In this document: positions 17,503 through 24,318 of the stretch, one piece after another
How the letters are laid out: each line of letters starts with the position of its first letter
Position numbering within the stretch: the stretch's first letter is position 1
NCBI GenBank assembly: GCA_030753265.1
Contig: JASMCQ010000115.1
Coordinates: 1 to 53,902, forward strand
Reading direction: 5' to 3'
Origin: Dehalococcoidia bacterium
GTDB lineage: Bacteria > Chloroflexota > Dehalococcoidia > UBA3495
DNA length: 53,902 nt
The notes under the pieces: model-generated
Seen by the model: only the letters and a program-made list of their open reading frames with translations
The model's database searches: none
What the model was told of the DNA's origin: nothing
Made by a program: the position numbers and the translations under genes

Positions 17503-17690
17503 AGCGGTCGGCACTCATTCGCCACCTTCGGCGTCACGGATGTCAGATGGTCAGGGAAGGCCGTTCCCACTCGATTTGGATCAACACAGGTAACGGACGG
17601 AGGCAGACCATCCCTCGCCATGCTGAGATTAAGAACCAACTTGCGCGTCGCATCTGTCGACAACTTGGCCTGCCTGAGATCGGCAAATAG
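17499..17690 (+). CDS. hicA: HicA-family mRNA interferase toxin
   Basis: The 63-residue protein has a double-stranded-RNA-binding-like fold. It starts with KRSALIRHLRRHGC and carries the catalytic histidine in REGRSHSIW, followed by the conserved TIPRHAEIKNQLARRICRQLGL. HicA cleaves mRNA when released from HicB. It is coupled to hicB by a 4-bp overlap. A 7-bp hairpin with a 5-nt loop (17721-17739) follows and may be the terminator. All key residues are present, so the toxin looks intact. Confidence 0.92.
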   Translation: MKRSALIRHLRRHGCQMVREGRSHSIWINTGNGRRQTIPRHAEIKNQLARRICRQLGLPEIGK

Positions 17691-17720
17691 GGCTCCGTGT
17701 ACGGCTAACAGGCGGTTTCA

Positions 17721-17739
17721 ACGGGCGGCCTTCGCCCGT
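17721..17739 (+). terminator. Hairpin after hicA
   Basis: ACGGGCG (17721-17727) pairs perfectly with CGCCCGT (17733-17739) around GCCTT. There is no T-tract, so termination would be weak. It lies just before the second 84-bp repeat copy. Confidence 0.4.
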
Positions 17740-17742
17740 CAT

Positions 17743-17826
17743 TGAGGGACACCAAAAAGACTGGCGGTATTCGGCTGGAGGGTTGCTATTTATGCGGGTT
17801 GCAGTCATGGGCGCCGGCGGCGTGGG
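17743..17826 (+). repeat. 84-bp direct repeat, downstream copy
   Basis: This is the partner of 17097-17180. It contains the leader, the ribosome site GGAGGG (17778-17783) and the first codons of the intact ketopantoate reductase gene. Three substitutions separate the copies: two in the second codon and one two codons later. Confidence 0.9.
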
Positions 17827-18709
17827 CGGCTACTTCGGGGGCATGCTGTCTCGGGGGGGCAACCAGGTGACGATGATCGCCCGGGGGCCTCATTTGCGCG
17901 CCATCTCCGCCCACGGGCTCACGCTCATCACGGACCAGGAGCGGCTCACCATCGCCTGCGCCGCGACCGACGATCCCAGCCAGGTGGGGCCTGTGGACCT
18001 GGTGCTGCTCGCGGTGAAAACCTACCACAACGAGCAGGCCATCACCGCGATGCTGCCGATGGTCAGACCGGACACCGTGGTCCTCTGTCTGCAGAACGGC
18101 ATCGACAGCTACCAGGCTGCCGTCGCCGCCGTGGGGCCGGAGAAGGTGCTGCCTGGCGCCGCGTATATCGAAGCCAGAATCCAGGAGCCGGGCGTGGTGA
18201 AGCAGACGGGAAAGGTGGTCCGCATCGTTTTCGGGGAGCTGGACGGCAGCGAATCGGAGCGGGGTGAGCTGATCTTGCGGACCCTGGAACAGGCCGGCAT
18301 CGCCACCCAATTCGTCCCTGATATCCACAAGACCCTGTGGACCAAGTTCCTATTCATCGCCACCGTGGCCGGCGTGACCAGCATGTCGCGGGAGACGATG
18401 GCCGAGATGGCGTCGCGTCCCGAGTGGCGCCCGGTGATCCTCGGTTGCATGGCGGAGATCGAGGCAGTGGGCCGGGCTAGCGGAATCGACCTGGACCCCG
18501 GGATAGTGGAGCGCACCATGGACTACGTCGAGGCCAATCTAGTGCAGATGCACGCCTCGATGCACGCCGACATCATGGCGGGACGTCCCCTGGAGATCGA
18601 GGCGCTCAACGGCGCGGCAATCCGGGCCGGCAAGGCGGCCGGGGTGCCCACGCCCATTAACGACACCATCTACGCTATGCTCAAGCCCTTCGAAAAAGGG
18701 AAGTCTTGA
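17792..18709 (+). CDS. 2-dehydropantoate 2-reductase (ketopantoate reductase family)
   Basis: The protein is predicted to reduce ketopantoate to pantoate with NADPH in pantothenate/CoA synthesis, or to be a related family member. At 305 residues it has the N-terminal Rossmann motif VMGAGGVGGYFGGML, LVLLAVKTYHNEQA, the conserved LQNGID segment, and the C-terminal helical ApbA_C domain with the catalytic Lys in TLWTKFLFIA. It ends in the substrate-region GVPTPINDTIYAML. The start is ATG at 17792 with GGAGGG 8 nt upstream. No panB or panC is nearby. Many paralogues exist in catabolic loci, so the exact substrate is uncertain. Its promoter region was probably separated from older upstream DNA by the HicBA segment. 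Confidence 0.88.
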   Translation: MRVAVMGAGGVGGYFGGMLSRGGNQVTMIARGPHLRAISAHGLTLITDQERLTIACAATDDPSQVGPVDLVLLAVKTYHNEQAITAMLPMVRPDTVVLCLQNGIDSYQAAVAAVGPEKVLPGAAYIEARIQEPGVVKQTGKVVRIVFGELDGSESERGELILRTLEQAGIATQFVPDIHKTLWTKFLFIATVAGVTSMSRETMAEMASRPEWRPVILGCMAEIEAVGRASGIDLDPGIVERTMDYVEANLVQMHASMHADIMAGRPLEIEALNGAAIRAGKAAGVPTPINDTIYAMLKPFEKGKS

Positions 18710-18794
18710 GCGGGGGACAAGTGCGGTTCAAGGCGGACCGCGCCGGCGGGACTTGCTCCGCTCCGGCGCCGTCCGGAAAGGAGGCAGCGATAAC

Positions 18795-19247
18795 ATGGAT
18801 GCTACCGGAGTTTCCCACATCGCGATATGCGTGCGCGACCTGGATAAATCCCTGGCGTTCTACCGCGACATTCTGGGTATGAGGGTAACCTTTGACGAGG
18901 TGCAAGACACCACCAGCGGCGGGCTCCCCAGCGTCTACAAGCACCATCGAAACACCCGCAGGACGGTTCACGTCAGGTACGGCGACGGCGACTCCACCCC
19001 TGCCCTCATCTTGACCAGCCATCCCGGCGACCAGACTGATGGTGAGCCGATCAAATTGGACCAGATCGGCATCAGCCACTTTTCATTCTCGGTCAAAGAT
19101 GTCAAAACGCTGGCCGGGGAGCTGGTCAAGAATGGAGTTCGGCTGGCGGCCCCCATGGAGGCTTTCACCAACACCCAGGGCGGAGTCAGCAGCATCTTCG
19201 TCTACGATCCCGACGGCATTCTGGTCCAGATCGACGGCCACGGCTGA
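18795..19247 (+). CDS. VOC-family (glyoxalase/dioxygenase superfamily) protein
   Basis: The 150-residue protein has two beta-alpha-beta-beta-beta units. The first begins VSHIAICVRDLDKSLAFYRDILGM, with the metal-ligand His at its start. The second begins ISHFSFSVKDV with the second His, and ends DPDGILVQIDG. The last position normally holds a metal-binding Glu (GxxxE) but is Gln here, so the metal site may be altered. The start is ATG at 18795 with AAGGAGG 10 nt upstream. It follows the reductase by 85 bp on the same strand. Function could be isomerase, lyase or dioxygenase; none is favoured. Confidence 0.85.
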   Translation: MDATGVSHIAICVRDLDKSLAFYRDILGMRVTFDEVQDTTSGGLPSVYKHHRNTRRTVHVRYGDGDSTPALILTSHPGDQTDGEPIKLDQIGISHFSFSVKDVKTLAGELVKNGVRLAAPMEAFTNTQGGVSSIFVYDPDGILVQIDGHG

Positions 19248-19384
19248 GGCTGGCGGACGTTTCAGCGGCCGGGAGGCTGGCGGCCTTTCGGCGTCGGCCT
19301 TGACCCCCTCGGTACGAGCCGGTAGATGGAGCTCCGCGAAAGCAGGAGGCGGACCCTCCGGCCTGCCCCGGCTTCTTCCGCGGC

Positions 19385-20176
19385 CTATCCAAGGACCCCG
19401 GCGGCCATGAGCGCGCCCCAGGCGAATAGCAGCACCCCGGTCCCCCGGCCGACCTGGCGGCCCCCCGAAGCGGCCTTCTCCAATAGGACGAACCCGGCGA
19501 GGGCGGCGATCCACAGCAGGTTCATTACCCCCAGGACGAACAGCAGGCCCATCAGTATCCAGCAGCAGCCCACGCAGTAAATGCCGTGGCGCAGCCCCAT
19601 CCTCAGGGCGCCCCCGGTCCCCTCCCGCCAGTCGCTCAGGAGAAAACTCAGAGGTGAGCGGCAACGGGTCAGGCAAATGGACTTCAAAGTGCTCCACTGG
19701 AAGATCCCCGCCGTCATGAGAAGGGCTCCGCCCAGGTAGGCGCTGGTGCTTCCTCCCATCATGGAGGACAGCAGGGAGTTGGTGTGGAGGCCCCAATTGG
19801 CCAGGGTGGCCGCGGCGGCGAACCCGCACCAGACCAAAACATACCCCGAAAGAAACACCCCTGTGGGAACGTAGGGGCGCTGTTGCTCGCGGCGCCTGCG
19901 GTTGACCGTGGCGAACAGGAGGACCATGGGGGCGGCGGAAGGCACCATCATCGCCGTCATCATCACCGCCCACATGAGGAACATCAGGCCGAAATCCGCG
20001 ATGCTCCAGGACTGCAACTGGGCCATAGTCATATCCAGGCTGCTGCCCTGGGCCAGGTAGACCGTGTACGCCCAAGCCAGTGCGGAGACTGCCACGACGC
20101 CGGCCAGCACCACCGCCCGGTCACGTTTGAGGATCGCCTCTATGGGTGTTTCTGCTTGAGGGGTTATCGCTTGCAT
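19385..20176 (-). CDS. DUF2182 integral membrane protein
   Basis: The 263-residue membrane protein has about seven helices. It carries the Met-rich segment FLMWAVMMTAMMVPSAAPM near residue 60, and a Cys-containing helix IYCVGCCWILMGLL near residue 195. Both are typical of DUF2182 (a predicted metal-binding membrane family). The start is ATG at 20176; the frame is open 33 bp further upstream. The DUF1326 gene lies upstream on the same strand, 90 bp away. These two families co-occur in many genomes, suggesting one system, possibly in metal handling. Function is not established. Confidence 0.88.
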   Translation of the reverse strand: MQAITPQAETPIEAILKRDRAVVLAGVVAVSALAWAYTVYLAQGSSLDMTMAQLQSWSIADFGLMFLMWAVMMTAMMVPSAAPMVLLFATVNRRRREQQRPYVPTGVFLSGYVLVWCGFAAAATLANWGLHTNSLLSSMMGGSTSAYLGGALLMTAGIFQWSTLKSICLTRCRSPLSFLLSDWREGTGGALRMGLRHGIYCVGCCWILMGLLFVLGVMNLLWIAALAGFVLLEKAASGGRQVGRGTGVLLFAWGALMAAGVLG

Positions 20177-20266
20177 CGATCTTCCCCGCGATGGCCCCCA
20201 CCAGGGCACGGAGGGGCCAGGCGGAAATCCGCCTGGAGGCCCCCGCCCCAGGTTCGAGCCACGCGG

Positions 20267-20893
20267 CTACTTCTGATTGGTCCAGTCGAAAGCGGAAATG
20301 AAAGCGCTCTGCCCCGGATGCTCGAACTTAACAGCGCCGTGGTCGATCCGCATGGTCTTGGTGGTGGCGGTGTCGCCAACGTCCCAAATGAGGCCGCCCT
20401 TGGGGAAGACAATGTGCACCTCGTTGTCATCCCCGGTGACCGGGTTCTTGAGAGGAGTCAAGCTCGCCTCAAGGACGCCTGGGATTCGGAAGCTGGAATT
20501 TCGGCCGTCCACGTTCATCTCGATGGGTTTGAGGACCGGTCCCTCGACGGAAGACAGGGTGGTGGCCAGAAGTTCCCAGGGCATTCCGCCGGCTTGTCCC
20601 GTGAGGATGGTCGCTACGCCCGTCACCTGTTCCGGACTGGTCCCTTCGTCCACGAAGAGGACCCCCACTCCGTTGCCTTCATGGATCGCCTTCGGCCAGT
20701 TCACGGCCACTACGGCCCGCACCCCTGCCATGTCCACGCTGCCGAAATTGCCTTCCGAGACCGCTATCCCAATGATTGCCTGGCATGAACCGTGGTCCGG
20801 GAAGCCGCCGAAGTTGCAATTGCAACCTGCTTCGCAGTTGCAGGTCTCCAGCCAGTTGCCTTGTAGCCGGTAAGGTGTATGTGCTTGTGTCAT
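20267..20893 (-). CDS. DUF1326 domain protein
   Basis: The soluble 208-residue protein has the DUF1326 signature at its N-terminus: WLETCNCEAGCNCNFGG, four cysteines within nine residues that could bind a metal. The rest is a beta-rich domain rich in Gly and Val. The start is ATG at 20893, with AAGGAGGGA 6 nt upstream. It is the likely first gene of an operon with the DUF2182 membrane protein. The family has no proven activity; the Cys cluster and the membrane partner suggest metal or redox work. Confidence 0.88.
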   Translation of the reverse strand: MTQAHTPYRLQGNWLETCNCEAGCNCNFGGFPDHGSCQAIIGIAVSEGNFGSVDMAGVRAVVAVNWPKAIHEGNGVGVLFVDEGTSPEQVTGVATILTGQAGGMPWELLATTLSSVEGPVLKPIEMNVDGRNSSFRIPGVLEASLTPLKNPVTGDDNEVHIVFPKGGLIWDVGDTATTKTMRIDHGAVKFEHPGQSAFISAFDWTNQK

Positions 20894-21105
20894 GGAGATT
20901 CCCTCCTTCTTGAACTTGTTCTGATTACTTCCCATGGGCGGTCGAGAGTACCGTTTTCCGCGGCGGCCAGGGTCTGTGAAGCCAGCGCGGTGACCACCTT
21001 GTACCGCGTACCGCGCGATCCAGACCTTGCTCCGTTCCTCCCACCGACCAGCCCCCGCTGGAAGGTCCCTTCCGAGGCAGACCGTGAGCCCGCAATGGAC
21101 CCGGA

Positions 21106-21152
21106 GAAAATTGATTATATCGCACCTATTACTGGGTGTCTAGCATGTATAA
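21106..21152. repeat. Direct repeat motif, copy 1
   Basis: The sequence carries TTGATTATATCGCAC (21111-21125), then 9 bp, then GGTGTCTAG. It matches the copy at 21227-21270. The two could be binding sites for a regulator of the MFS gene. Function is inferred from position only. Confidence 0.5.
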
Positions 21153-21226
21153 AAATGGGTATCTGAAAGACTGAGCAGGATCAATGCCCAGTAGATTCAC
21201 CGGTGGCACTTGCCTGGAGGCACGGG

Positions 21227-21270
21227 AAAGATTGATTATATCGCACATGATAGTCGGTGTCTAGTAGATA
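21227..21270. repeat. Direct repeat motif, copy 2
   Basis: This is the second copy of the TTGATTATATCGCAC...GGTGTCTAG motif, 121 bp from the first and about 175 bp upstream of the MFS start. Confidence 0.5.
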
Positions 21271-21444
21271 TTCCGACGGTTTACGCCGAGTAGAGCAATG
21301 TGTTATTAAGTAGATGCGGATTATTGTGGATGTATTCCGCAAAAGAGCAGGTTTCGATTGGAAAGGTGCTGAATGCGATGACACGCGTTGACCGCCTACC
21401 GGCCTGAAGTTAACATGGGTGGAAGAGCTTGTTCGAAGGTTTAG

Positions 21445-22800
21445 ATGCAGGTCTCCACCCAGTCTAGCGAATCGCGGCGAGGCGGCCGCATTTTTTATGG
21501 CTGGTGGATAGTCGCCGTTACTTCAGTGCAGGGGATGATCGGTAACGGCGCTATCTCCAGCGGATTTCCGATATTCTTCGAGCCTATCCGCACGACCTTG
21601 GGGATCGGCTACGCCTCCATGTCCCTGGTGCTGAGCCTGGCCCGGGCGGAGGGTGGCATGGGTGGCCCGTTGGTCGGGTGGCTGGTGGACAAGTTTGGCG
21701 GCCGGCCCATGATCCTCTTCGGTGGGCTAACCGCCGGCGTGGGGTTGGTCCTGGTTTCCCACGCGCAGACCTATTGGCAATTCGTCTTGCTTTTTGTCGG
21801 TGTGGTCTCGGTTGGCAAGACCGCGGGCCTGGGCCAGACCCTAATGGCCACGGTCAACCAGTGGTTCATTCGCCGCAAGGCGGTGGCCATGTCGGCGTTG
21901 ATGACCTCTTTCGCGGGCGGCGGGGCCATCGTGGTGCCCCTGCTGGGTCTGGGCATCGACCGCATAGGGTGGCGGGATACCCTGCAGATCACCGGAATTC
22001 TCATTGGTTTGCTAACTATACCGGTGGCCCTGGTGGTCCGGAGCAGGCCGGAGGACAAGGGGTTGAGGCCGGACGGCGATGCCGCGCCTTTGGTGGAGAG
22101 GCTGGGTGGCCCGGCAGGGGCCAGGTCCCGTCGAGAACCCGGGGATTTCACTGTTCGCGAGGCCACCCGCACCCGGACATTCTGGTTCATGCTGTTGGGA
22201 GTTGTCGCCCGGGTATCGGCCACCAACGCCATCATCATTCACATATTCCCCTTGTTGGAAGACGAAGGGATGTCCTCGGGTAACGCGGCCATTTACGTGT
22301 CGGTGATGTTCTTCATGGCGATACCGTTGCGCTTCATCCTGGGCGTCGCCGGCGGCCGGGTGTCTCCCCGCAAGCTGCTTTTCGTGGGGATGAACCTGGG
22401 AGCCCTGGGCCTACTGGCGCTGCGCGGCTTGGATGGAACGCTCGGGGTTGTAATCTTCATCCTGGCCTTTGGGGTGGTAGAGGGTGTCACCGCGGTCAAC
22501 TGGATAATGTTGGGCGACTATTTTGGCCGGAGCCGTTTCGCCAGCCTCATGGGGTTCATGAGCGTGTTCCATAACATGGGGATGTTCGTCGCTCCCATCT
22601 TCAGTGGATGGGTGAAAGACCAGACAGGGAGCTACAACCTGGTGCTGATCGCCTTCGCACCCTTGTTCATGGCCAGCGGCCTGATGTTCCTGCTGGCCCG
22701 CCGGCCGCCGCCGCCGCCGGTGCGCGTGGAGGAACGGGAGCACGATCAGTCGACCGCGCCCCGCCCGCCACAGCCCTATTCCCCTCCAAGTGGTAGCTGA
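21445..22800 (+). CDS. Major facilitator superfamily transporter
   Basis: The 451-residue protein has about 12 membrane helices and resembles the monocarboxylate/oxalate-formate (MCT/OFA) branch of the MFS. Helix 1 follows RGGRIFYGWWIVAV. The MFS loop motif between helices 2 and 3 reads GWLVDKFGGRPMILFGG. A hydrophilic central loop (residues 195-240) separates the two six-helix halves. The C-terminus is cytoplasmic and Pro-rich. The start is ATG at 21445 with only a weak ribosome site. It precedes the molybdenum hydroxylase genes by 154 bp, with a strong hairpin between, so the transporter might import the hydroxylase substrate. That link is inference. Confidence 0.9.
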   Translation: MQVSTQSSESRRGGRIFYGWWIVAVTSVQGMIGNGAISSGFPIFFEPIRTTLGIGYASMSLVLSLARAEGGMGGPLVGWLVDKFGGRPMILFGGLTAGVGLVLVSHAQTYWQFVLLFVGVVSVGKTAGLGQTLMATVNQWFIRRKAVAMSALMTSFAGGGAIVVPLLGLGIDRIGWRDTLQITGILIGLLTIPVALVVRSRPEDKGLRPDGDAAPLVERLGGPAGARSRREPGDFTVREATRTRTFWFMLLGVVARVSATNAIIIHIFPLLEDEGMSSGNAAIYVSVMFFMAIPLRFILGVAGGRVSPRKLLFVGMNLGALGLLALRGLDGTLGVVIFILAFGVVEGVTAVNWIMLGDYFGRSRFASLMGFMSVFHNMGMFVAPIFSGWVKDQTGSYNLVLIAFAPLFMASGLMFLLARRPPPPPVRVEEREHDQSTAPRPPQPYSPPSGS

Positions 22801-22829
22801 ACGATGATCGAGTGAACCTCATTAGGAAT

Positions 22830-22878
22830 CCCTCACCCTCGTTCCCTCTCCCATTGGGAGAGGGAACGAGGGTGAGGG
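22830..22878. terminator. 23-bp perfect hairpin after the MFS gene
   Basis: CCCTCACCCTCGTTCCC... (22830-22852) is perfectly complementary to 22856-22878 with a 3-nt loop (ATT). It has no T-tract and belongs to a dispersed family (a degenerate relative lies at 47544-47609). It probably limits read-through from the MFS gene into the hydroxylase genes. Confidence 0.6.
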
Positions 22879-22954
22879 CGTGTCCCGGCCCGCCGCCGCC
22901 GGTTGCTGCGAAATGATGCGAGTGATACTATATTTCATCTAAGGAGGTGGCCAA

Positions 22955-23830
22955 TTGGAATGGATTGATTATGCCGCACCAAAGACCATCACCGAAGCCG
23001 TCGGGCTTTTGGCCTCCAAGGAAAACCGGGCCAGGGTTATGGCCGGGGCCACCGACATCCTGGTCCAGATGCGGGCCGGGCGTCGCGGCGCCGGTCTTTT
23101 GGTTGACGTGAAAGGGATTCCAGAGCTTAACCAAATCTCCTATGACCCCCAACAGGGCCTGGTATTGGGTGCCGCGGTACCCTGTTTCCGCATTTACGGA
23201 GACCAGGTGGTGATCTCGAACTACCCGGGGCTTATCGATGCCGCGTCGCTGATCGGCGGGATCCAGATTCAGGGCCGGGCCAGCATCGGTGGCAACCTAT
23301 GCAACGCCGCTCCCAGCGGGGACTCCATACCGCCGGTCATCGTGGTGGGCGGGGTTTGTCACATCGCCGGGCCGAGCGGCACCCGCCAGTTGCTCGCCGA
23401 AGAGTTTTGCACCGGGCCGGGCCAGAACGCGTTGCAACCCGGCGAAATCCTGGTGTCCATCAATATTCCGCCGCCCCAGGCCCATTCCGGCGCCTGCTAC
23501 CTGCGCTTTACTCCCCGAAACGAGATGGATATCGCCGTCGCCGGGGTAGGAAGCTCGGTGGTGTTGGACGCTTCGGGGCAAAACATCGTCTCGGCCCGAA
23601 TCGCTTTGGCGTCGGTGGCGCCCACGCCGGTGTTGGCCAGAGAAGCCGGCGATAGCCTGGCGGGCAAGCCGGTCTCCGATGCGGCAATCCAGGAGGCGGC
23701 GGAGAAGGCCATGGCCGTCGCCAAACCGATCGACGACATGCGGGGCACCATCCGCCAGCGGATTCACCTGGTGGGTGTCCTGACCCGCCGCAGCCTGAAC
23801 ACCGCTATTCAACGCGCCAGGGGGAATTAA
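22955..23830 (+). CDS. Molybdenum hydroxylase FAD-binding subunit (CoxM type)
   Basis: This is the medium subunit of a xanthine-dehydrogenase/CO-dehydrogenase-family enzyme; 291 residues is typical. It carries both FAD motifs: AGATDILVQM near residue 30 and ASIGGNLCNAAPSGD near residue 109. The C-terminal CO_deh_flav_C domain follows, with GSSVVLDASG and IALASVAPTPV. The start is TTG at 22955 with AAGGAGG 7 nt upstream, which makes the rare start convincing. It transfers electrons from the 2Fe-2S subunit to an acceptor. The next gene starts 1 bp after the stop. Confidence 0.93.
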   Translation: MEWIDYAAPKTITEAVGLLASKENRARVMAGATDILVQMRAGRRGAGLLVDVKGIPELNQISYDPQQGLVLGAAVPCFRIYGDQVVISNYPGLIDAASLIGGIQIQGRASIGGNLCNAAPSGDSIPPVIVVGGVCHIAGPSGTRQLLAEEFCTGPGQNALQPGEILVSINIPPPQAHSGACYLRFTPRNEMDIAVAGVGSSVVLDASGQNIVSARIALASVAPTPVLAREAGDSLAGKPVSDAAIQEAAEKAMAVAKPIDDMRGTIRQRIHLVGVLTRRSLNTAIQRARGN

Positions 23831-23831
23831 A

Positions 23832-24311
23832 ATGCCCGGAGTGGTTCACGTTCAGACGACCATCAATGGGGAATCAGTTGATTTTCTATGCGAGCCCCGC
23901 CAGAGCCTGCTGGAAGTGCTGCGCGATGTTCTGGGCCTGACCGGCAGCAAAGAAGGTTGCAACGACGGAAACTGCGGGGCTTGCACCGTAAACTTCGACG
24001 GCCGGATCGTCGATTCCTGCCTGGTCTTGGCCGTGGAAGCCCAGGGCAAGGAGGTCAATACCATAGAGGGCTTGGCCACCGCCGAGGGGCTCCACCCGCT
24101 GCAGCAGGCTTTCCTGGAGCATGCCGCCCTCCAGTGCGGGATCTGCACTCCCGGGTTCATCGTCGCGGCCAAGGGCCTGCTGGACCAGGAACCCGAGGTG
24201 GATGAAGCCCGGGTCCGGCATTGGCTGGCCGGCAACCTGTGCCGTTGCACCGGCTACGACAAGATTGTCCGCGCCGTGCTGGATGCCAGCGTCAAGATGA
24301 AATCAGGGTGA
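23832..24311 (+). CDS. Molybdenum hydroxylase 2Fe-2S subunit (CoxS type)
   Basis: The 159-residue small subunit has two [2Fe-2S] clusters. The N-terminal plant-ferredoxin-type site is CNDGNCGAC with a later Cys in VDSCLVL. The C-terminal four-helix site is CGICTPG and CRCTGY. All eight cysteines are present. It carries electrons from the molybdenum site to FAD in CoxM. It is packed between the coxM- and coxL-type genes, spaced by 1 and 7 bp, so one transcript is expected. Confidence 0.95.
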   Translation: MPGVVHVQTTINGESVDFLCEPRQSLLEVLRDVLGLTGSKEGCNDGNCGACTVNFDGRIVDSCLVLAVEAQGKEVNTIEGLATAEGLHPLQQAFLEHAALQCGICTPGFIVAAKGLLDQEPEVDEARVRHWLAGNLCRCTGYDKIVRAVLDASVKMKSG

Positions 24312-24318
24312 CCGGTTA

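Larger units (their letters stand above)
20894..21444. other. 551-bp AT-richer intergenic region with a repeated motif
   Basis: This gap separates the divergent DUF1326 and MFS genes. From about 21100 it is richer in A and T than the neighbouring DNA. It has no convincing coding frame. The motif TTGATTATATCGCAC followed by GGTGTCTAG occurs twice (from 21111 and from 21232, offset 121 bp). The region probably holds promoters for both flanking genes. Confidence 0.5.
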
